DNA of 64,000 bases from Andrena cerasifolii (lineage: Eukaryota > Arthropoda > Insecta > Hymenoptera > Andrenidae), in contig NC_135119.1 of the NCBI RefSeq assembly GCF_050908995.1, positions 930,001 through 994,000 on the forward strand. Direction: 5' to 3'. Within the stretch, counting starts at the first letter, position 1; every line of letters begins with the position of its first letter. The notes beneath the pieces are model-generated. The model worked only from the letters and a program-made list of their open reading frames with translations, made no database searches and was not told the origin of the DNA. Position numbers and translations under genes: made by a program. Positions 13,861 to 26,043 of the stretch are shown piece after piece.

Positions 13861-13962
13861 ATGCCTAAGAAGTATGCACGAACTTCAAACCGTGCTGTTT
13901 GGTCAGACGAAAGTTTAAAGGAAGCCATTCGAATGGTGAAGGAGGCTCGTACCACAATATAG
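13861..13962 (+). pseudogene. Transposase N-terminal fragment (pogo/Tigger)
   Basis: ATG starts MPKKYARTSNRAVWSDESLK and stops at TAG 13960 after 33 codons. The pattern MPxxYxRxSNRxxWSxExLxxAI is typical of the N-terminal helix-turn-helix start of pogo/Tigger/jerky transposases. The rest of the DNA-binding and DDE region is missing. Confidence 0.7.
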
Positions 13963-14007
13963 AACAAATTTTGAGAATGTAGATATTTTTTTATGACAAT
14001 TCGACTG

Positions 14008-14154
14008 ATGCAGAAAATGTGCAACTACTGTGCAATATATGAACTATATTATTACGATAAAAAAGGACCTAAATGTGGCTGGGTAAAAACTACTTGTTGC
14101 AAAAAGTGTGTCCATGAAGACTGCGTAGAGATTGGGGACTGTTTAGTTTGTTAG
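14008..14154 (+). pseudogene. Transposase C-terminal zinc-finger fragment (pogo/Tigger)
   Basis: The frame reads MQKMCNYCAIYELYYYDKKG and continues with CxxC, HEDC and CxxC pairs to a TAG at 14152. A PHD-like cysteine/histidine tail (C..C, C..C, H..C, C..C) is found at the end of many Tigger-type transposases. Together with the N-terminal stub it shows a large internal deletion between about 13960 and 14008. Confidence 0.65.
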
Positions 14155-15017
14155 AAATAGCTTTTTTTCAAATATATTTTAATTTTCATTGAGTTCAAAT
14201 ATTTGTTATTAGTTACTAATAGTTTAAAATATTGTTGATTCACAAAAATTTGAGTGATTAGTTCGCAATTCATAGCTTGTAGCATATTACCTCAGATCTT
14301 GTGGCATATTTACCCACCACTTGGGTAATATGCCACTTTCGAGGACTTTTGTATTTGCACGTTTCTCATTGAACTATAAAAGATACATATCATTACTTAT
14401 TAGTCAATATACAGAATTAGTTACACTTTCATATGGTTTTATCTATTTCCCTGAATCTACTTATACTTGTGAGATATAGCGTTTCAAAGTTAACTGTGGC
14501 ATATTACCCCGAGTTACCCTATGTATGTACACGGTGGTTTTAAAAAACGGTTCAAACCTACAAGGTAAATAGTAGGGGAGACTGTTGTACCTCGGGCATA
14601 ATGTATCTTGAAACATTGTCTATTACTGGATAGTGGTGCTATATAAATAGTTGAAACTCATTACAGGTTGTAGAGAATGCTGCTAAGTAACTGTAACGGA
14701 AGTTCTATTTGTCTGTGGTGCAACACGTGTGTGTAGTGAAATAAAAAAATTTTTAAGCGACAGAAGTAAATTTTTCGTTTCTGTAATTTTATTATTTAAT
14801 AAGGACATTAAATTGTAACTGTGACCAGTGTTACATACATTGTACTCCACATCTCCTGGTGAGTAAATAAACATGCTTACTTCAATAGTTTTAGTGGACA
14901 TCTAAATTTTGCAGACACATTGGTATAAATGTGCACCCTCTTGTACCTTGGAACACACAACATCCTGGAACATGGAACATGGTCCAAGGTACGCGATGCC
15001 ATTTTTTTTTCGAATAA

Positions 15018-15269
15018 TCATGCCACGAAGTAAAGAGGGTGTTAAGAGGGCTCCAATTGATCCAGATGTTTCAAAGAACGCTGTCCAGGCAGTTATGGCT
15101 CCTGCAGCGACTAAAATATCAATTAGGGAAGCATGCAAAGTATAATGTTAAATTAACCAATTTGTCAAGACTACTGGCAAAATTCCGGAACTCAGGAAGC
15201 GCAACTTTTGATTATAAACCTAAATTTGACAGTGTTCGAAAGTACAAGGGGTTGTGTTCCATGTGTTAG
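15018..15269 (+). pseudogene. Transposase N-terminal fragment, broken by frameshift and LTR
   Basis: One frame reads MPRSKEGVKRAPIDPDVSKN and through ISIREACKV to a stop at 15143. The second HTH half continues in another frame as YNVKLTNLSRLLAKFRNSG up to the LTR. The order of the two parts fits a pogo/Tigger N-terminal DNA-binding region with one frameshift near 15140. Confidence 0.55.
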
Positions 15270-15598
15270 ATACCCAGACCTAACCCCATCATGTATTTTT
15301 CGCCATCCGGTATATATTAAGAGGGTAGGCTAGGTAGAAACTTTCACCGCGTTATTTTCGTGCCTACGCGACGTACCGAGGTACGACCAATTTTTGTCAA
15401 GGTCCTCAAGGACCTCGGTTTTTCCCACACCCCCACAGTCAAGACTTTCCTGACGGTCAGCGAGAGGATCTCTCACTTCGTTTTCCGACACGTAACCGAA
15501 AGAATCTCTCTGATGTTATAGTATCCGTCAATTTACTTTACGTAATAAACTGTATTAAAACAAATTCGGAGAATCGTTATTTGGCGGGGATCACGACA
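15264..15598 (+). mobile_element. Solo LTR, Gypsy-type (TSD CATG)
   Basis: The 335-bp block starts TGTTAGATACCC and ends ATCACGACA, with a perfect 4-bp TSD CATG at 15260-15263 and 15599-15602. It contains TATATATTAAG near 15311 and AATAAA near 15544, so it is in + orientation. It is younger than the pogo-like element it splits. Confidence 0.85.
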
Positions 15599-15809
15599 CA
15601 TGGTACATGCCCATGGAACATCTTACATGGCACTGACATTATAATTTTTAACTTTCAGTATCACTGTAAAACACAAAAATAATTACAGAACGTTGTAAAT
15701 GAATATTCAATAATCTTCATCATCACTTTTTGTTTAAAAAATATTCTAACCAAAAAATAAAAAAAAAGTAAAATGTAAAAAGTGTTCCATGGTACAACAG
15801 TCTCCCCTA

Positions 15810-16796
15810 CTCACTAAATTCAGGAAGAAATGATTAATAATTAGGGTGGGTCGAGTAATAAACGCTGCCTGAGGTAGATGCGATTTTTGGTTGAGGTGAT
15901 GAAAGTGATTTTTCTTCTTCTAGTAATATTTATACAATAACAATTATATTTCATCCATATCACAACTGATAATTTTAATTATAATCAAAATGCTGCAAGT
16001 TTCACTTCAATAAGTAGAAAATGCCTAACAAGGACAAACCAGATTTTTTTAGAGTTCGCTGCTCTGCAGTATGTTAGTATGTATGTGTACAAGGTGTGGA
16101 AATGGGAGGGGGATTTTAAAAACATCGAAGTAAAAATTTGATAAGACAATCCTCTGTCTCCACATTGCCTGCGGTAAATAGAAGTAGTCGCAAATCACTT
16201 GCATTACTAACATCAAAAATCACTTCATTCTCAGACAGGGTTGGCTTTTCCATCTATGTTCATAAAGCAGTTTTTACTTAACCTAGTGAAGTACTATCTA
16301 TCCTGTAAATCCTGAACCCATTTAAAAAACCACACGACGTGTAGTAGTGCGAGGAATTTGCCTATCTGCAGGAGTCAAATTTGACTAACTGATACATTGT
16401 AGGATATACCTGCTCCCACGATATTACTTACATGTTTTAAAGTGTGATTTTCTGATTTCAATGCATTATTGTTGTACTTTGCATTATCATATCAAAACTA
16501 TAATCATATTTATAATTGGTTTCAATATAAAATCTTGTCTATTAGTTATTCTCTGCAGCGAATAAATTTTGCAGTATTACACATATTAATCGATCCAATA
16601 TAAAAAGAATATTTTAAATACTTCTCAATTATAAATTATTACATGTTTAAACGACGTTTAAACTCTATTCTTATGAACGTGCATAATTTCGATAACATAA
16701 TATGTAATGGAAAAATCAAAATTGGAAAATTTGTGGGGAATATTATACTTAAAATAGAACTTCTTTATAAAAGAATAAGGCCCCTGTAGCATAGAT
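15810..16796. other. AT-rich DNA, no supported feature
   Basis: No ORF of note and no repeat ends that I can pair. Confidence 0.55.
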
Positions 16797-16800
16797 TTAA

Positions 16801-17518
16801 GGGGTCATGCTCAGTTAGGAGGACGAAAAAGGGTGGTGTTTGGAAATTTTTTACTCAAAAGCTATAACACATTTCTCAGAAAATCTTTTTTCCTTTTAAG
16901 GATTGCATCTGGCACCGTGCACCTTAATTTTTTTATTTAAAAATATTTATCAATAACTAAGTTATGGTCCATCACTTGAAGGTTCTCTAAAAAAAGGCTT
17001 CTGCTGTGACCACTGCTGCTCGAAAGTCGATCGTCTGAAATAAAAAATTCAAAAGAATTTACTTATTATATTATATTATCTAGTATTTGAACGAAGGATT
17101 TTTCGAAATATTGATTTGGAAAAAAATGGCTGATGTTTAAAGTAAAAGTTTCAATTTTTATCATAAATCATGCCTGATTTTCGTCAGTTAAAAGAAAACT
17201 AAGCATCGGATAAAAAAATCCTTCGTTCAAATACTAGATAATATAATATAATAAGTAACTTCTTTTGAATTTTTTATTTCCGATGATCGACTTTCGACCA
17301 GCAGTGGTCACCGCAGATGCCTTTTTTTTAGAGAACCTTCGAGTGATGGACCATAACTTAGTTATTGATAAATATTTTTAAATGAAAAAATTACGATGCA
17401 CGGTACTAGATGCAATCCTTGAAAGGAAAAAAGTTTTTTTGAGAAATGTGTTATAGCTTTTGGGTAAATAATTTCCAAAGACCACCCTTTTTTCGGCCTC
17501 CTGACTGAGCATGACCCC
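16801..17518. mobile_element. TTAA-flanked foldback, family A, copy 1
   Basis: The 718-bp element has arms of about 300 bp. Ends GGGGTCATGCTCAGT / inverted are flanked by TTAA at 16797-16800 and 17519-17522. A second copy is at 58918-59631. TTAA duplication is known for piggyBac and Kolobok; without a transposase I cannot choose between them. Confidence 0.85.
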
Positions 17519-17905
17519 TTAAGATGAAAATTCTTTATGTATTACACATTATGTATTACATACGGTATTTCAAGTGTCTCCACCAAAACTAGGCAAGCAT
17601 ATTCTATGAGATAAAATAAGGCAACAATATCCCATACATATATGTTTTATTACGAGTTATGATAAAAACACAAAATGTAAAGGAAATTATAATTAACTTG
17701 ATCTTGATAAGGTATAGGTTTGAGAGTAAAAGTTTATCGAACAAGGATTAATACGCGTCATGAGATTAATATGTATTGTATTTATTGAGATAGAAAGAAA
17801 ATCAAAGGTTGCTAATCTTGTATTGGCAAGTACGTACCTAGGACATAACCAACATTCTGAAATGGAATATCAGTAGTAAATGATGAACAAAAACTATACT
17901 GATCA

Positions 17906-18825
17906 GGGTAAGGGGCCCAAATTTCATCCCCGCGCCTAATTTAATCCCCCTGCATTTCTCGATTCCTATGGTTGCATTTTCAGTGTCATCTGGTGGTAAA
18001 TGTTGCACCAGTATACGCCAGTATTCTGAGAGACTTGCAAGTGACAGGTTAGGTGTTTGTACGTTTGCGAAGGAGAAGAAGATCTTCGAGCACTGCGAGT
18101 TTTTACAGACTTCAGTATGATAGCATGTTACTCGTAGAAGTGAATATTATTTCGGATTCGAAGTTGTAGCACTTTGTCGGGTATATCTTGTAGTTTCTTA
18201 TACGCAATAACTTCGATGATCATCACTCGCGTGATCTGTTACACCGATCACCAAATTGAAACTGCGCGAATTCCAAAATTCGTCGCCAGGAGGTGTCCTA
18301 ATTTCGTCCCCGGAATTCTAAAGGAAATTGAGATCGATTTTCTAAAAATTTGTTATTTCGAATAAAAAGGGCTGGAACATGAACAGTTACAGCAGCGAAT
18401 TATCTTCTATCGATTTTCAAGCAATTTTGGTGGACACGTTTAATGTTTTGTAGATGCCGAAACGAAAACAGTGGAATAAGGAGTCCATGCGAGAAGATGA
18501 CGTTTATTTGCCGTGATTACTTGCACACATTAACTGTGAGATCACTTGTATCAATAAAAAAATTAATTTTTCCATTTATTTGCTGTTTTACAAACATTTT
18601 CTGGGGGGACGAAATTAGGAACACTTTTTTCAGATCTCACATTTTGCACGTTTTCACATTTTATTTATTATCTCGTATTGACACGACATAATCACATTTT
18701 GCGATTCGTGGATACATAGAGAAATGTTCAAAGAAAATTCATGCCAAGTGCCAGCTCATTCTAACATTTTATACACCCTCTACAGGTCAAATACAAATGG
18801 GGGATGAAATTTGGGCCCCTTACCC
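17906..18825 (+). mobile_element. Deleted pogo/Tigger-like transposon 3
   Basis: TIR GGGTAAGGGGCCCAAATTTC, with right flank TA (18826-18827) and left flank CA (17904-17905), i.e. a TA TSD with one change. It carries a short transposase start at 18454. Confidence 0.75.
18454..18516 (+). pseudogene. Transposase start stub (pogo/Tigger)
   Basis: MPKRKQWNKESMREDDVYLP then TGA. MPKRKxWxxESMxxA is a familiar start for Tigger/jerky-type transposases. The frame breaks at MRE, which is probably the deletion junction. Confidence 0.55.
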
Positions 18826-18827
18826 TA

Positions 18828-19814
18828 CCTTTAACGATTTCTACTAATAAATGCAACTGACATAAAAATTAATAAAATACCCTATATTTTTACACAACAT
18901 TGTGATAAAGTACCTATTTATTGGCATATGTTTATACGTAGGTATAGCACAGTTTGAAAGAAGATCCCAGGACGCCCTCTAGAATGAGTACCCATGACAC
19001 ACCGCAAAACTAATTTTTCCTGATCTAATTTTACGGACACCACAACCTGGCACTCGGCCTGCTTAGGTTCCTTTAATGTAGCGTGCAATTACAGTAGAGT
19101 TTATTAAATTCTCTATAAACTTCAGCTAAAATAAGAATAAGAAGAATAGAAATAATAAGTTGTCTTTGCATTAATCCGAACCATAAATTCATGTACATAT
19201 AGAAGGTTCTGTAGGTAAATCTGTTCGCGTGATCCGTACACGCTCATCAATGTGGAAAGGCCGCGACAAACCATTAGAATTAATTCAAATACATGCCAGA
19301 GCAATTACGGGCGCACGTTTCGGAAGACGTCTTCTTTCGCGCGACCCCTTACAAAGCATAAAAGGTGGACGGGAAGGGTCGCTCGGCGTAGCGGAGTTTG
19401 GCTTTGTACAGAGTCGCGGTGGCGTTGAAGCCGACAAAAGATAAGCCGTTATTTATAACCGAGCTTAAGCTTAAGGACCACTGTGTAGCGGGGGTGGCTT
19501 TAGGGAAAATAAAATCACTTCGGAATCTCGAGTGTGTAACCCCCTTGTGCAAGTATCTCCTTCCGTCTCTAATGCAAAGAGTAACGTTGGCGAATCAATG
19601 ATATTTATGTAACTCTGCCAATTACGGGAACCGTCCTTTTTCTGTAAAACGGAGATGAAAGATTGCCTTATACGTAATATGTAGGTACATATTTTGATAT
19701 CGTAAATCGTTACTTCATAATAAATATCACCTTACTCGAACATTGCACATCCCCCTTAGGTATACATATAGGTACGTATAAATACCAGAATCCTATTTTT
19801 ACTCCGATGCAACG
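18828..19814. other. No supported gene; GC-richer block 19220-19610
   Basis: The block contains several short ORFs on both strands with no recognised domain. It could be a conserved non-coding element or an old repeat. Confidence 0.4.
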
Positions 19815-19822
19815 GTTACGAA

Positions 19823-20623
19823 TAGGGATATACTGTTACTATCGGGATATCCGAGTATCCGGATTGCTCGTTATAACTCGAAATCCGGATCGAAATACAG
19901 ATCTGAGTATCCGGATATCCCTACTTGGATCCGAGTATCCGAGTACCCGGTTTCGGATATTTTATCATCATGGCGGAATAAAGCTTTCTTTATATCGATT
20001 CTAATTAAAGAGAGCAACTTTAACTGAAGTGATTAAAACAAGAAATGCGATGGGAATTATACTAATATTTTATTTACAGTTATACATACACATTAAGATA
20101 ATAACTTCCTATTTTGGTATGAAAAAAAAACAAGTTTATGTACATTTTCCGGTGACAAACATGATCTTTTGGGGGTTACAACATTATCCGCTGTAAAGAA
20201 GACCCTCTCCGAAGTTACTGATGTTGCAGGTATGCATATATGGGTATTTTTTTGTTAAGGAAGCCATTTTTGGAAATTTAGTTTCTCTTAATTTCCCTTA
20301 AATACTCGGGTACTCGAATCTAAATTAAATAAGTATCCGGATAACCGAATATACATTTTGTGGGTATCCGAGTACTCGGATAGTCAAGACTCGGATACTC
20401 AAGACTCGGATACTCAAGACTCGGATACTCAAGACTCGGATACTCAAGACTCGGATACCCAAGAATCGGATACTCAAGACTCGGATACTCAAGACTCGGA
20501 TACTCAAGACTCGGATACTCAAGACCGGGATACTCAAGACTCGGATACCCAAGACTCGGATACTCAAGACTCGGATACCCAAGACTCGTATATCCGTAAA
20601 TCCGAAAAATAGTAACAGCCCTA
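19823..20623. mobile_element. hAT-type non-autonomous element with minisatellite
   Basis: A perfect 8-bp TSD GTTACGAA flanks it at 19815-19822 and 20624-20631. Ends are TAGGGATATACTGTTACTAT and ATAGTAACAGCCCTA. Subterminal TATCCGAGTA motifs occur in both orientations. An 8-bp TSD with TAGGG ends is the hAT signature. Confidence 0.85.
20374..20588. repeat. 15-bp minisatellite inside the hAT element
   Basis: About 14 near-identical copies of ACTCGGATACTCAAG in tandem. The unit contains the ACTCGGATA motif found as a subterminal repeat elsewhere in the same element. The unit length is divisible by three, so it leaves frames open on both strands that encode only (DTQDS)n or (RVLSI)n. Confidence 0.95.
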
Positions 20624-20631
20624 GTTACGAA

Positions 20632-22964
20632 TGATTTTAACTACAATTCTGAAAATTCGAGTAGCAGAGTAATTGGATAATTGGAAAAATTGAATATATC
20701 GGATACTTGGATTGAAATCATTCGTATAATTATAAATATTCCGATCCCACTATCCGAATAGCATGTAGAACGCGCAGTACAACGTACAATAAGATCAAAT
20801 TAATAAGAAAGTAATTTTACAAAACATAGGATTCTGTATTCGTGTCAGTAAAACAACCGTTCCTTGATGAACATTAAAACTGTGAATCTGACATGACTGA
20901 ACAATTTTCATGATACGGGTATAAGTAGGTACATACATACATAGGTATACTTGTTTCCACACACGCGATAATCTATGAAATCGAGAATAATTAAAATTTA
21001 TTTGATATGGAATGTTATTTTAAAAATTCTTATATTATTTTCCCATAAGCATTTTCAATTAATACCCAGAATATTCAAATCCTAATTTGGATATTTAAAG
21101 AATCGAAACCTTACCTTCACCCATAATTTTAACCCCTTGCCTACGGAGACTGGCTACAATCACCCATCGCTAAGCGCTCGCTCTGCCCTAAGGGCGATTA
21201 TAGTCACCCCCGCTGATTTCTCGTTTCATACGAACAGTGACTATCAAGAAACTGAACTTTTCTAAATAGGTACACTAAATTGAGTGACTTTACATAGTCA
21301 CATGCGGACATTTTACTACACGCGTATGCAGGTACACTGTAGTAGCGAAATAGTTGATTACGCATTACCTAGTTACACGAATAATAAAGAACGACTCTCA
21401 AAACTTGTCTACTCGAAAAGTGAATCGTTATAACAACAGTAGGTACTATTGTAGTTATACAGTCGCGTCAGTAATTAAGGCTCAGTTTCCGAACGAAGCA
21501 TTAGATCCAGGTAGGGAGATCCAAGTATGTACATATTTCGAATTATGTATTCGGATCAAGGGTCGGTTCCATGAAATCCTAGAGTGCCTCTCCGATGAAG
21601 GAAGAACTATATTATAGGCGGCACCAATGCAAACTAGTCCTCGTTTTATTTCTGGGGAGCCTACTGGAGCGTAACCCGAAGATCCAAGCGGAGACGACGG
21701 AGATATCTAAAGATTCGTCTTCGATAGCTCACGTCTGGGTCGCGAGGAGCAGGGAGGGGTGGTTGCTGGAGGCGGTTGGGGGCGTCACGAGAGACGCTGG
21801 CAACCCAGTGGTGAGGGTAAAAGGGAGGGGGTCGGTGCAGGGGTCGAAGCTTCCAGTCTGCAGAGGTGCACCCTCTCCCACTGAGAGGGTGGGTGGTACC
21901 CGGTCTTCGAACTGATCAATACCTGAAACACCGCGAGGTATCGTCCCGCTATTTCCGGTGTCCCCTGCGGCCGGAAATGAAGGCGTTAAAAATATATAGA
22001 AGGACGTATATATGTATGTATGTACTTACGTACGTAGACGCACGGGACAGGGTCTACCGAGGCAGATAGTGGTAATATTATATTTTACCCTCTGACTGTT
22101 TAACTGTTTAGCACAGCTGGCCTCAATAGGGACTTCGTGGCGTGAACTTTTGCTCCGTTCTCGATGAGCGATATCTTTGCCACGATAGTACCTACCGGTT
22201 ACGGTACGACGCATTATTTTTCCACGTGGACTGGGAAATTTTAATTTTTATTCTTCAAATTCTTCGTACAATAGAAGGGAAAAAGCTACCCTAATTAGAA
22301 TATTGTAAGTTTCTGTTTTATAGAGTCTCATGTGTTCGATTAAATTTTTTAAGAAGACTTCTATTACATTGCGAGGATTTGTCCGGAATATACCTACCTA
22401 ATATGTATGTTCTTGTTCAAAGATATGCTACTAATATTTGAATAACGTGACGTATTTGATCTCGACAGGGAATTTTAGAAAGGAAATCGTTCAATAAAAC
22501 ATTTACATGTTTTGTTTGCTATTAAAGGCATTTTCACACGGAACAATCTTGTGGCTCGTTACTGATAGGTATTATAGAAAAGAAATATGTACCTACCAGT
22601 CGTGAGCCGTGATTCGTGAGCCAGATCAATATTGCGAGTAAAGCAGCCCTCCACGTATGAATCCTTACTTTTCGGGGAAGCACTTTACGCAATGCTATAG
22701 TTATATACTTACAGCATAGAAATGCTATAATTTTATTAAATGCTAAATGGTGCCTTAATACTGGATATAATATTTGAATATCAATTTAGTGCTTCATTGA
22801 AGTGCTGCTTCTGCTCCGTGGTATAGACCTCCACTCACTTTTAATTACAATTATCCCTGACATTGCCCCATCCACTGCGCCTTAAAATTGGCAATGGGAA
22901 ATCAATACGGGGTGATTATCAAACTCACGCACACGCCACTTTAAATAACCGATGTGACATAAGA
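20632..22964. other. No supported gene; GC-richer block 21600-21990
   Basis: Flanking DNA is AT-rich. The block around 21600-21990 contains overlapping ORFs up to 106 codons without recognised domains. Confidence 0.4.
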
Positions 22965-22972
22965 GTACCTAC

Positions 22973-23291
22973 TAGGGCGGAGCGATACTATATAGGCGAA
23001 AATTTAAATTTGAATTTTCAGTTGGCCTGGGTGCGGGATAGTTGGCTTTTGATTAAATTTGAACAACTGTAAAGAAATTTTGGAAAAATATTCATGTCTG
23101 CAGGTTCCTTTTTCTCCTAAAAATGATTATATGATTATATGATTATATGATCATTTTTAGGAGAAAAAGGAACGTACAGACATGAATATTTTTCCATAAA
23201 TTTTTTACAGTTGTGTTTGATTAATCAAAAGACAACTATCCCGCACCCAGGGCAGCTGAAAATTCAAATTTAAATTTTCTGCTCCGCCCTA
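22973..23291. mobile_element. hAT-type MITE, copy 1
   Basis: A perfect 8-bp TSD GTACCTAC lies at 22965-22972 and 23292-23299. Ends are TAGGGCGGAGC / GCTCCGCCCTA. The 319-bp element folds on itself around a centre of three GATTATAT units. Copy 2 lies at 63417-63740. Confidence 0.88.
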
Positions 23292-23299
23292 GTACCTAC

Positions 23300-23795
23300 T
23301 CCTTAATGAGAGTCACGATATTACAACTTTGATTTGCTGAATAAATTTGAGCTAAAAATATCTTGTGCGCTTTTTCATTCCAAATTAATTTAGCCTTATG
23401 TACCTAATACTTATACATACTTAAGCGACAGTTGAGAGGGTAGGTACATTTTGAACGAATTATACTTGAACAAGTTATAGTTGCATCTTTTCTTATATTT
23501 AGTCCTAGTTTGGTGTACATAGGTATATAAAGTACAGGTAGCACACCAAATTTTAACTCTTTTCACATTCACAAGAAATTACTTTAGGCAGTTCGTTTAC
23601 CAGAAATATATAATCTTCTTAAGTTACTTTTATATAATTCAAAAGGAATGTAATAATGAAATATGGGTACACGAAGGAAGAAAACACGAAAATACAGAAA
23701 CAACGGAAGCAAATGATAGAACTTAACGATAACAAATGGGTGATAACTATACAGTTTGAATGGCGTGGTCAATTGTGGATATAATGGTACCTGGG
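23300..23795. other. AT-rich DNA, no supported feature
   Basis: No ORF or repeat end worth reporting. Confidence 0.5.
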
Positions 23796-23797
23796 TA

Positions 23798-24713
23798 GGG
23801 GAAAGTGGGGCATAATCGGGTGTCTAATGTATTTTTCCTGCTAGCATAAAGTCAGGCGGCAAAATAAACTTTGGACACCGCCAGAAATCTTAATTGGACC
23901 TTACAGAATCAGAAAATGTGAGTTCTTATTTGAAAAAACTATTTGGTTCACAGGAAAAGTTTTTTCGGAAGTATGCAAGTACCCGGTTTTACCCTATAGG
24001 TGTGGGTAATATCGGGTACCTATTAAGAAACGCATAAAATATGATATAATTATAAAACCATTATTACTATTATTTCAGAAACCATAAAGAAAGATATTTT
24101 AACAAACATTAATTTGTACATAAATTTATTTTTATTTATCTATTGCACAAAAATCACAAATAAAGGTCTCGTCGCCCTCCTCAATATTTGTGCAAATCTC
24201 ATGAGCCCATCCGCGATCTATACATATAATCAAGATTAATATTGGATTTTTTAAAGATTAGAAATCAGCTTCTATAAGACATTTACGTCATACATAGAAA
24301 TTATGGGTACCCGATTTTGCCCCATACTCAAATACCCGGTTTTGCCCCAAATCAGGTCATTTACTAAACATTAAATATTTACACTTCAACATGCGATAAA
24401 GAGCCGGGTAAAACGTAAAAATACTGTGTAAAGACTACAGAATACAATGCAGTACTTACCGTAATAGATTCTTTAAATCCAACTGGTATAAAAAAGGCAA
24501 TTCACCAACGCAACACTGAAACTTTTCAACTCGAAATTTTTAAACTTCTCTGGATGAAAAACTACGACGGTGTTTGCGCTGCGATTGATCTCATACCGTC
24601 GTGAGGTCCACCCGAATGTAACACCATACGTGGGGTGCATACCGCAGCTCTTGTCTTAGAAAAACAATTATACCCGGTCTGACCCGCGTACCCGCTTTTG
24701 CCCCAATTTCCCC
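23798..24713. mobile_element. pogo-like non-autonomous element
   Basis: TIR GGGGAAAGTGGGGCATAATC pairs with the right end ...TTGCCCCAATTTCCCC. TA TSDs are at 23796-23797 and 24714-24715. Several internal TACCCG..TTTGCCCC motifs repeat the terminal sequence. No transposase fragment was recognised. Confidence 0.75.
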
Positions 24714-24715
24714 TA

Positions 24716-26030
24716 CTACATATGAACTTAAGAGACTTTTCCCATGCTCCACTTCGAAAGAATATAACTTGGCATTTCTGATATGCTCATTTAGTAGAGA
24801 TTGGTTTAAAAAAAAATCTGAAATACCAGTGGAGAGTCAGAAAAGTATCGCGCATGAAATGACCCTAAGTAGTTGCCACAGGATCAAGACAAGGAAGAGT
24901 AATAATATCCAACAGCCATTTATCCAGACTTATTGTTACATGAGTGCGATCTGTTAAATCATACTTACATGCGAACAACACATTTCACCCCTTACTGCTG
25001 CTTATTCCTGCCCTCCCCGAGTTTGTATTTTTCTGTCACAGTTTATACATAGCTTACAGACAAAATTGTAAAATCGTCTATAATTAAGCAAAACATACTA
25101 CACCTCATGTCGTGCCACTCAACCAAGATCTCATAACATTCGTACACTAAAAAGTAATCAGAAGATTTTCCTTCAAATGTAAAGGAAAACCCTGAATCCC
25201 CTGTAACGTCACAACGGAAAGGTGGGGAAAAATGTGCGTAAACCCATGCTGAGAGGGCGTGACGAAACATCTATCGCGAAACTCCGGATTTGCAAAATCT
25301 CGTCGAAGGGGTTGGTTTAGTATCAACAGGTAGAAGTAGCGTGTCCTTGTCCCTACTGGCTAAGCCGCCGGCTAAGCGCCGGCGCTGGCTAAACCACTCG
25401 CACCCTCCAGAGGGTGTGACCTATCATCCCCATTGGACCAACCGGACGTGTGAAAAAGAAAGAGACACAGTCCTGCGCGGATAAGGCTTTCCAAATCCGT
25501 CAGCACGAGAGGACTTTATCTCCTTTCGTCGCTCCCTGGTGAGAGGCAAATGAATTCTTATCGGGCCCGATTGATTCACGCGCGATAATCCATTCCAGAA
25601 ACAAGTGGAAGAAGAAAGTACAAGAAGTCTAATGTCAAAGCGACTTTACATCTGGACAAAAGAATTTTTTAGAACACTCGTTCTTCCTGACTAAAATTAA
25701 CAACAACAAAAAATGCATGGCAATACAATTAATAGTTCCAGAGATACATAGAAAATTATATGAAGTCCCAGAACACGTGAAAATTAGCAAAAATTAGCAA
25801 CTTTGATTTATATCTCCTGAACTATTCTATGAATTTACGACCCCTATAGTCGTGTGCTATTTACGGTTCAGAATCACCCCTAGAATCAGTTGGTAAATTT
25901 TTTTTCCGACTTTTGGGGACACTTTATATAGTCTTATGTTGTTTGTGTTATTATAACTTTTTTTTTATTAAGGTCAGGTTTTATGAGAGTACCTATCTCT
26001 TGCCGAATCTTGCCCATTCACCATTGTATA
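24716..26030. other. No supported gene
   Basis: Mixed AT-rich DNA with a GC-richer, CpG-containing patch at 25280-25600. I recognise no gene or repeat in it. Confidence 0.4.
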
Positions 26031-26043
26031 GGGGGGGGGGGGG
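26031..26043 (+). repeat. Poly-G tract
   Basis: Thirteen consecutive G residues abutting the left end of the next element; such runs are also frequent assembly error points. Confidence 0.9.

Larger units (their letters stand above)
13388..14519 (+). mobile_element. Deleted pogo/Tigger-like transposon 1
   Basis: TIR GGGTAACTCGGGGTAATGTG, with TA TSD at 13386-13387 and 14520-14521. Two fragments of a transposase gene survive inside in the same orientation, so this is an internally deleted copy of a once autonomous element. Confidence 0.85.
14575..15807 (+). mobile_element. Deleted pogo/Tigger-like transposon 2, interrupted by an LTR
   Basis: TIR GGGGAGACTGTTGTACC, with TA TSD at 14573-14574 and 15808-15809. 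It lies only 55 bp from element 1. It retains a transposase N-terminal stub and is interrupted at 15264 by a solo LTR. Confidence 0.85.

Noticed and set aside
20374..20588. CRISPR array
   Set aside because: Direct 15-bp tandem repeat without spacers in a eukaryotic transposon.
20325..20612. Repetitive ORFs (DTQDS)n on + and (RVLSI)n on - strand
   Set aside because: They arise because a 15-bp minisatellite unit keeps frames open; there is no start context or gene structure.
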